A stretch of DNA of 64,000 nt from Fimbriimonadia bacterium (GTDB lineage: Bacteria; Armatimonadota; Fimbriimonadia; Fimbriimonadales; Fimbriimonadaceae). This document shows, in pieces, positions 63,684-64,000 of the stretch (positions are counted from its first letter, which is position 1; each line of letters begins with the position of its first letter). The DNA lies in NCBI GenBank assembly GCA_030427425.1, contig JAUICQ010000005.1, forward strand, positions 62,001 through 126,000, given 5' to 3'. Both the position numbers and the translations under genes were made by a program. The notes under the pieces are model-generated. The model was not told where the DNA came from. It was given only the letters and a program-made list of their open reading frames with translations, and did no database searches.

Positions 63684-64000
63684 TTAGTTAGACACTGTTA
63701 CAAAGTTCTGCAATGCATTCTGAAGCCGAACTTTCATTCTTTCTGTTCCAAGAACACTCATCAGCTCAAACAACCCGGGTCCTACTGTTTTTCCAGTAAG
63801 TGCCACACGAATAGGATGAACTACCATGCCCATTTTTTCTATTCCATTCTCTGCAGCATAGTTTCTCACCCAAGATTCACAAGCATCTTTGTCCATTTCA
63901 GATGTAGAATTCACTTTTTCCAACAAACCATTTAACAATTGCGGCACATGGGGTTTAGTAAACCATTTATCAACAGCTTTCTGATCCATATTTGGAATTT
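63684..64000 (-). CDS. gltX: Glutamyl-tRNA synthetase, C-terminal part
   Basis: The frame leaves the window at the right edge. The visible 105 or so residues (NGLLEKVNSTSEMDKDACESWVRNYAAENGIEKMGMVVHPIRVALTGKTVGPGLFELMSVLGTERMKVRL) match the C-terminal anticodon-binding domain of GltX, including the conserved HPIRVALTGKTVGPGLFELM. It is followed by the ABC ATPase gene 11 bases later. Confidence 0.92.
   Translation of the reverse strand, partial: IPNMDQKAVDKWFTKPHVPQLLNGLLEKVNSTSEMDKDACESWVRNYAAENGIEKMGMVVHPIRVALTGKTVGPGLFELMSVLGTERMKVRLQNALQNFVTVSN

Overview
The window reads as a chromosome segment of a low-GC, diderm, flagellated bacterium. The outer membrane is implied by the flagellar P- and L-ring genes (flgI, flgH), a probable outer-membrane beta-barrel and many lipobox proteins. 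MurE carries the DNPR motif typical of meso-diaminopimelate peptidoglycan. The phylum cannot be fixed from the sequence alone. Coexistence of CsrA/FliW with P/L rings, a KimA-type transporter, a BmpA-type ABC importer and a free-standing GerE-type regulator excludes nothing decisively. There is no transposase, prophage or CRISPR array. There are many short palindromic repeats and an unusually large number of small lipoproteins and secreted proteins, which would suit a host-associated or surface-variable lifestyle (inference).

Layout. 1-2.1 kb: 3' end of a KimA-like potassium transporter followed by a STAS-USP fusion. 2.1-4.7 kb: a CgeB/GT2 double glycosyltransferase and a small unknown protein. 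4.8-9.0 kb: five tandem paralogous lipoprotein genes, each with its own near-identical leader and hairpin terminator; two have a poly-T tract just upstream of the start. 9.2-19.0 kb: flagellar rod/ring/hook-junction operon flgF-G-A-H-I-J-N-K-L, then fliW, csrA and ribF. 19.1-26.9 kb: an AbiEi antitoxin remnant, a beta-barrel/lipoprotein/nitroreductase operon, a prenyl synthase, a methyltransferase, an amidohydrolase, an EVE protein and a Ser-rich lipoprotein. 27.3-31.1 kb: dnaA and two tandem lipoproteins with a degenerate Lon (S16) protease domain. 31.2-39.9 kb: hemW, rimI, livF, feoB, topA, an A-type Fe-S carrier and a 7Fe ferredoxin, with repeat-rich spacers. 39.9-46.7 kb: a clostripain-like lipoprotein whose catalytic Cys is Ser, a HAF-like protein, a DprA-like protein and a second CgeB/GT2 enzyme. 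46.8-53.8 kb: mreB, a lipoprotein, a coiled-coil zinc-ribbon protein, a PepV-like dipeptidase, a GerE regulator followed by a structured non-coding stretch, ruvC, an exported SLOG-like protein, a small lipoprotein and tRNA-Ile. 53.9-64 kb: a secreted protein, murF-murE-ftsI, a Cys-rich exported protein, a nucleoside-type ABC importer (ATPase and two permeases) and the 3' end of gltX.

Three features stand out as possibly undescribed: (i) the exported pseudo-protease theme, with two Lon-domain lipoproteins that keep the Ser but replace the dyad Lys, plus a C11 lipoprotein with Cys to Ser; (ii) the five-gene mosaic lipoprotein array with autonomous cassettes and homopolymer tracts; (iii) the nested hairpin region with a perfect terminator between the GerE regulator and ruvC.
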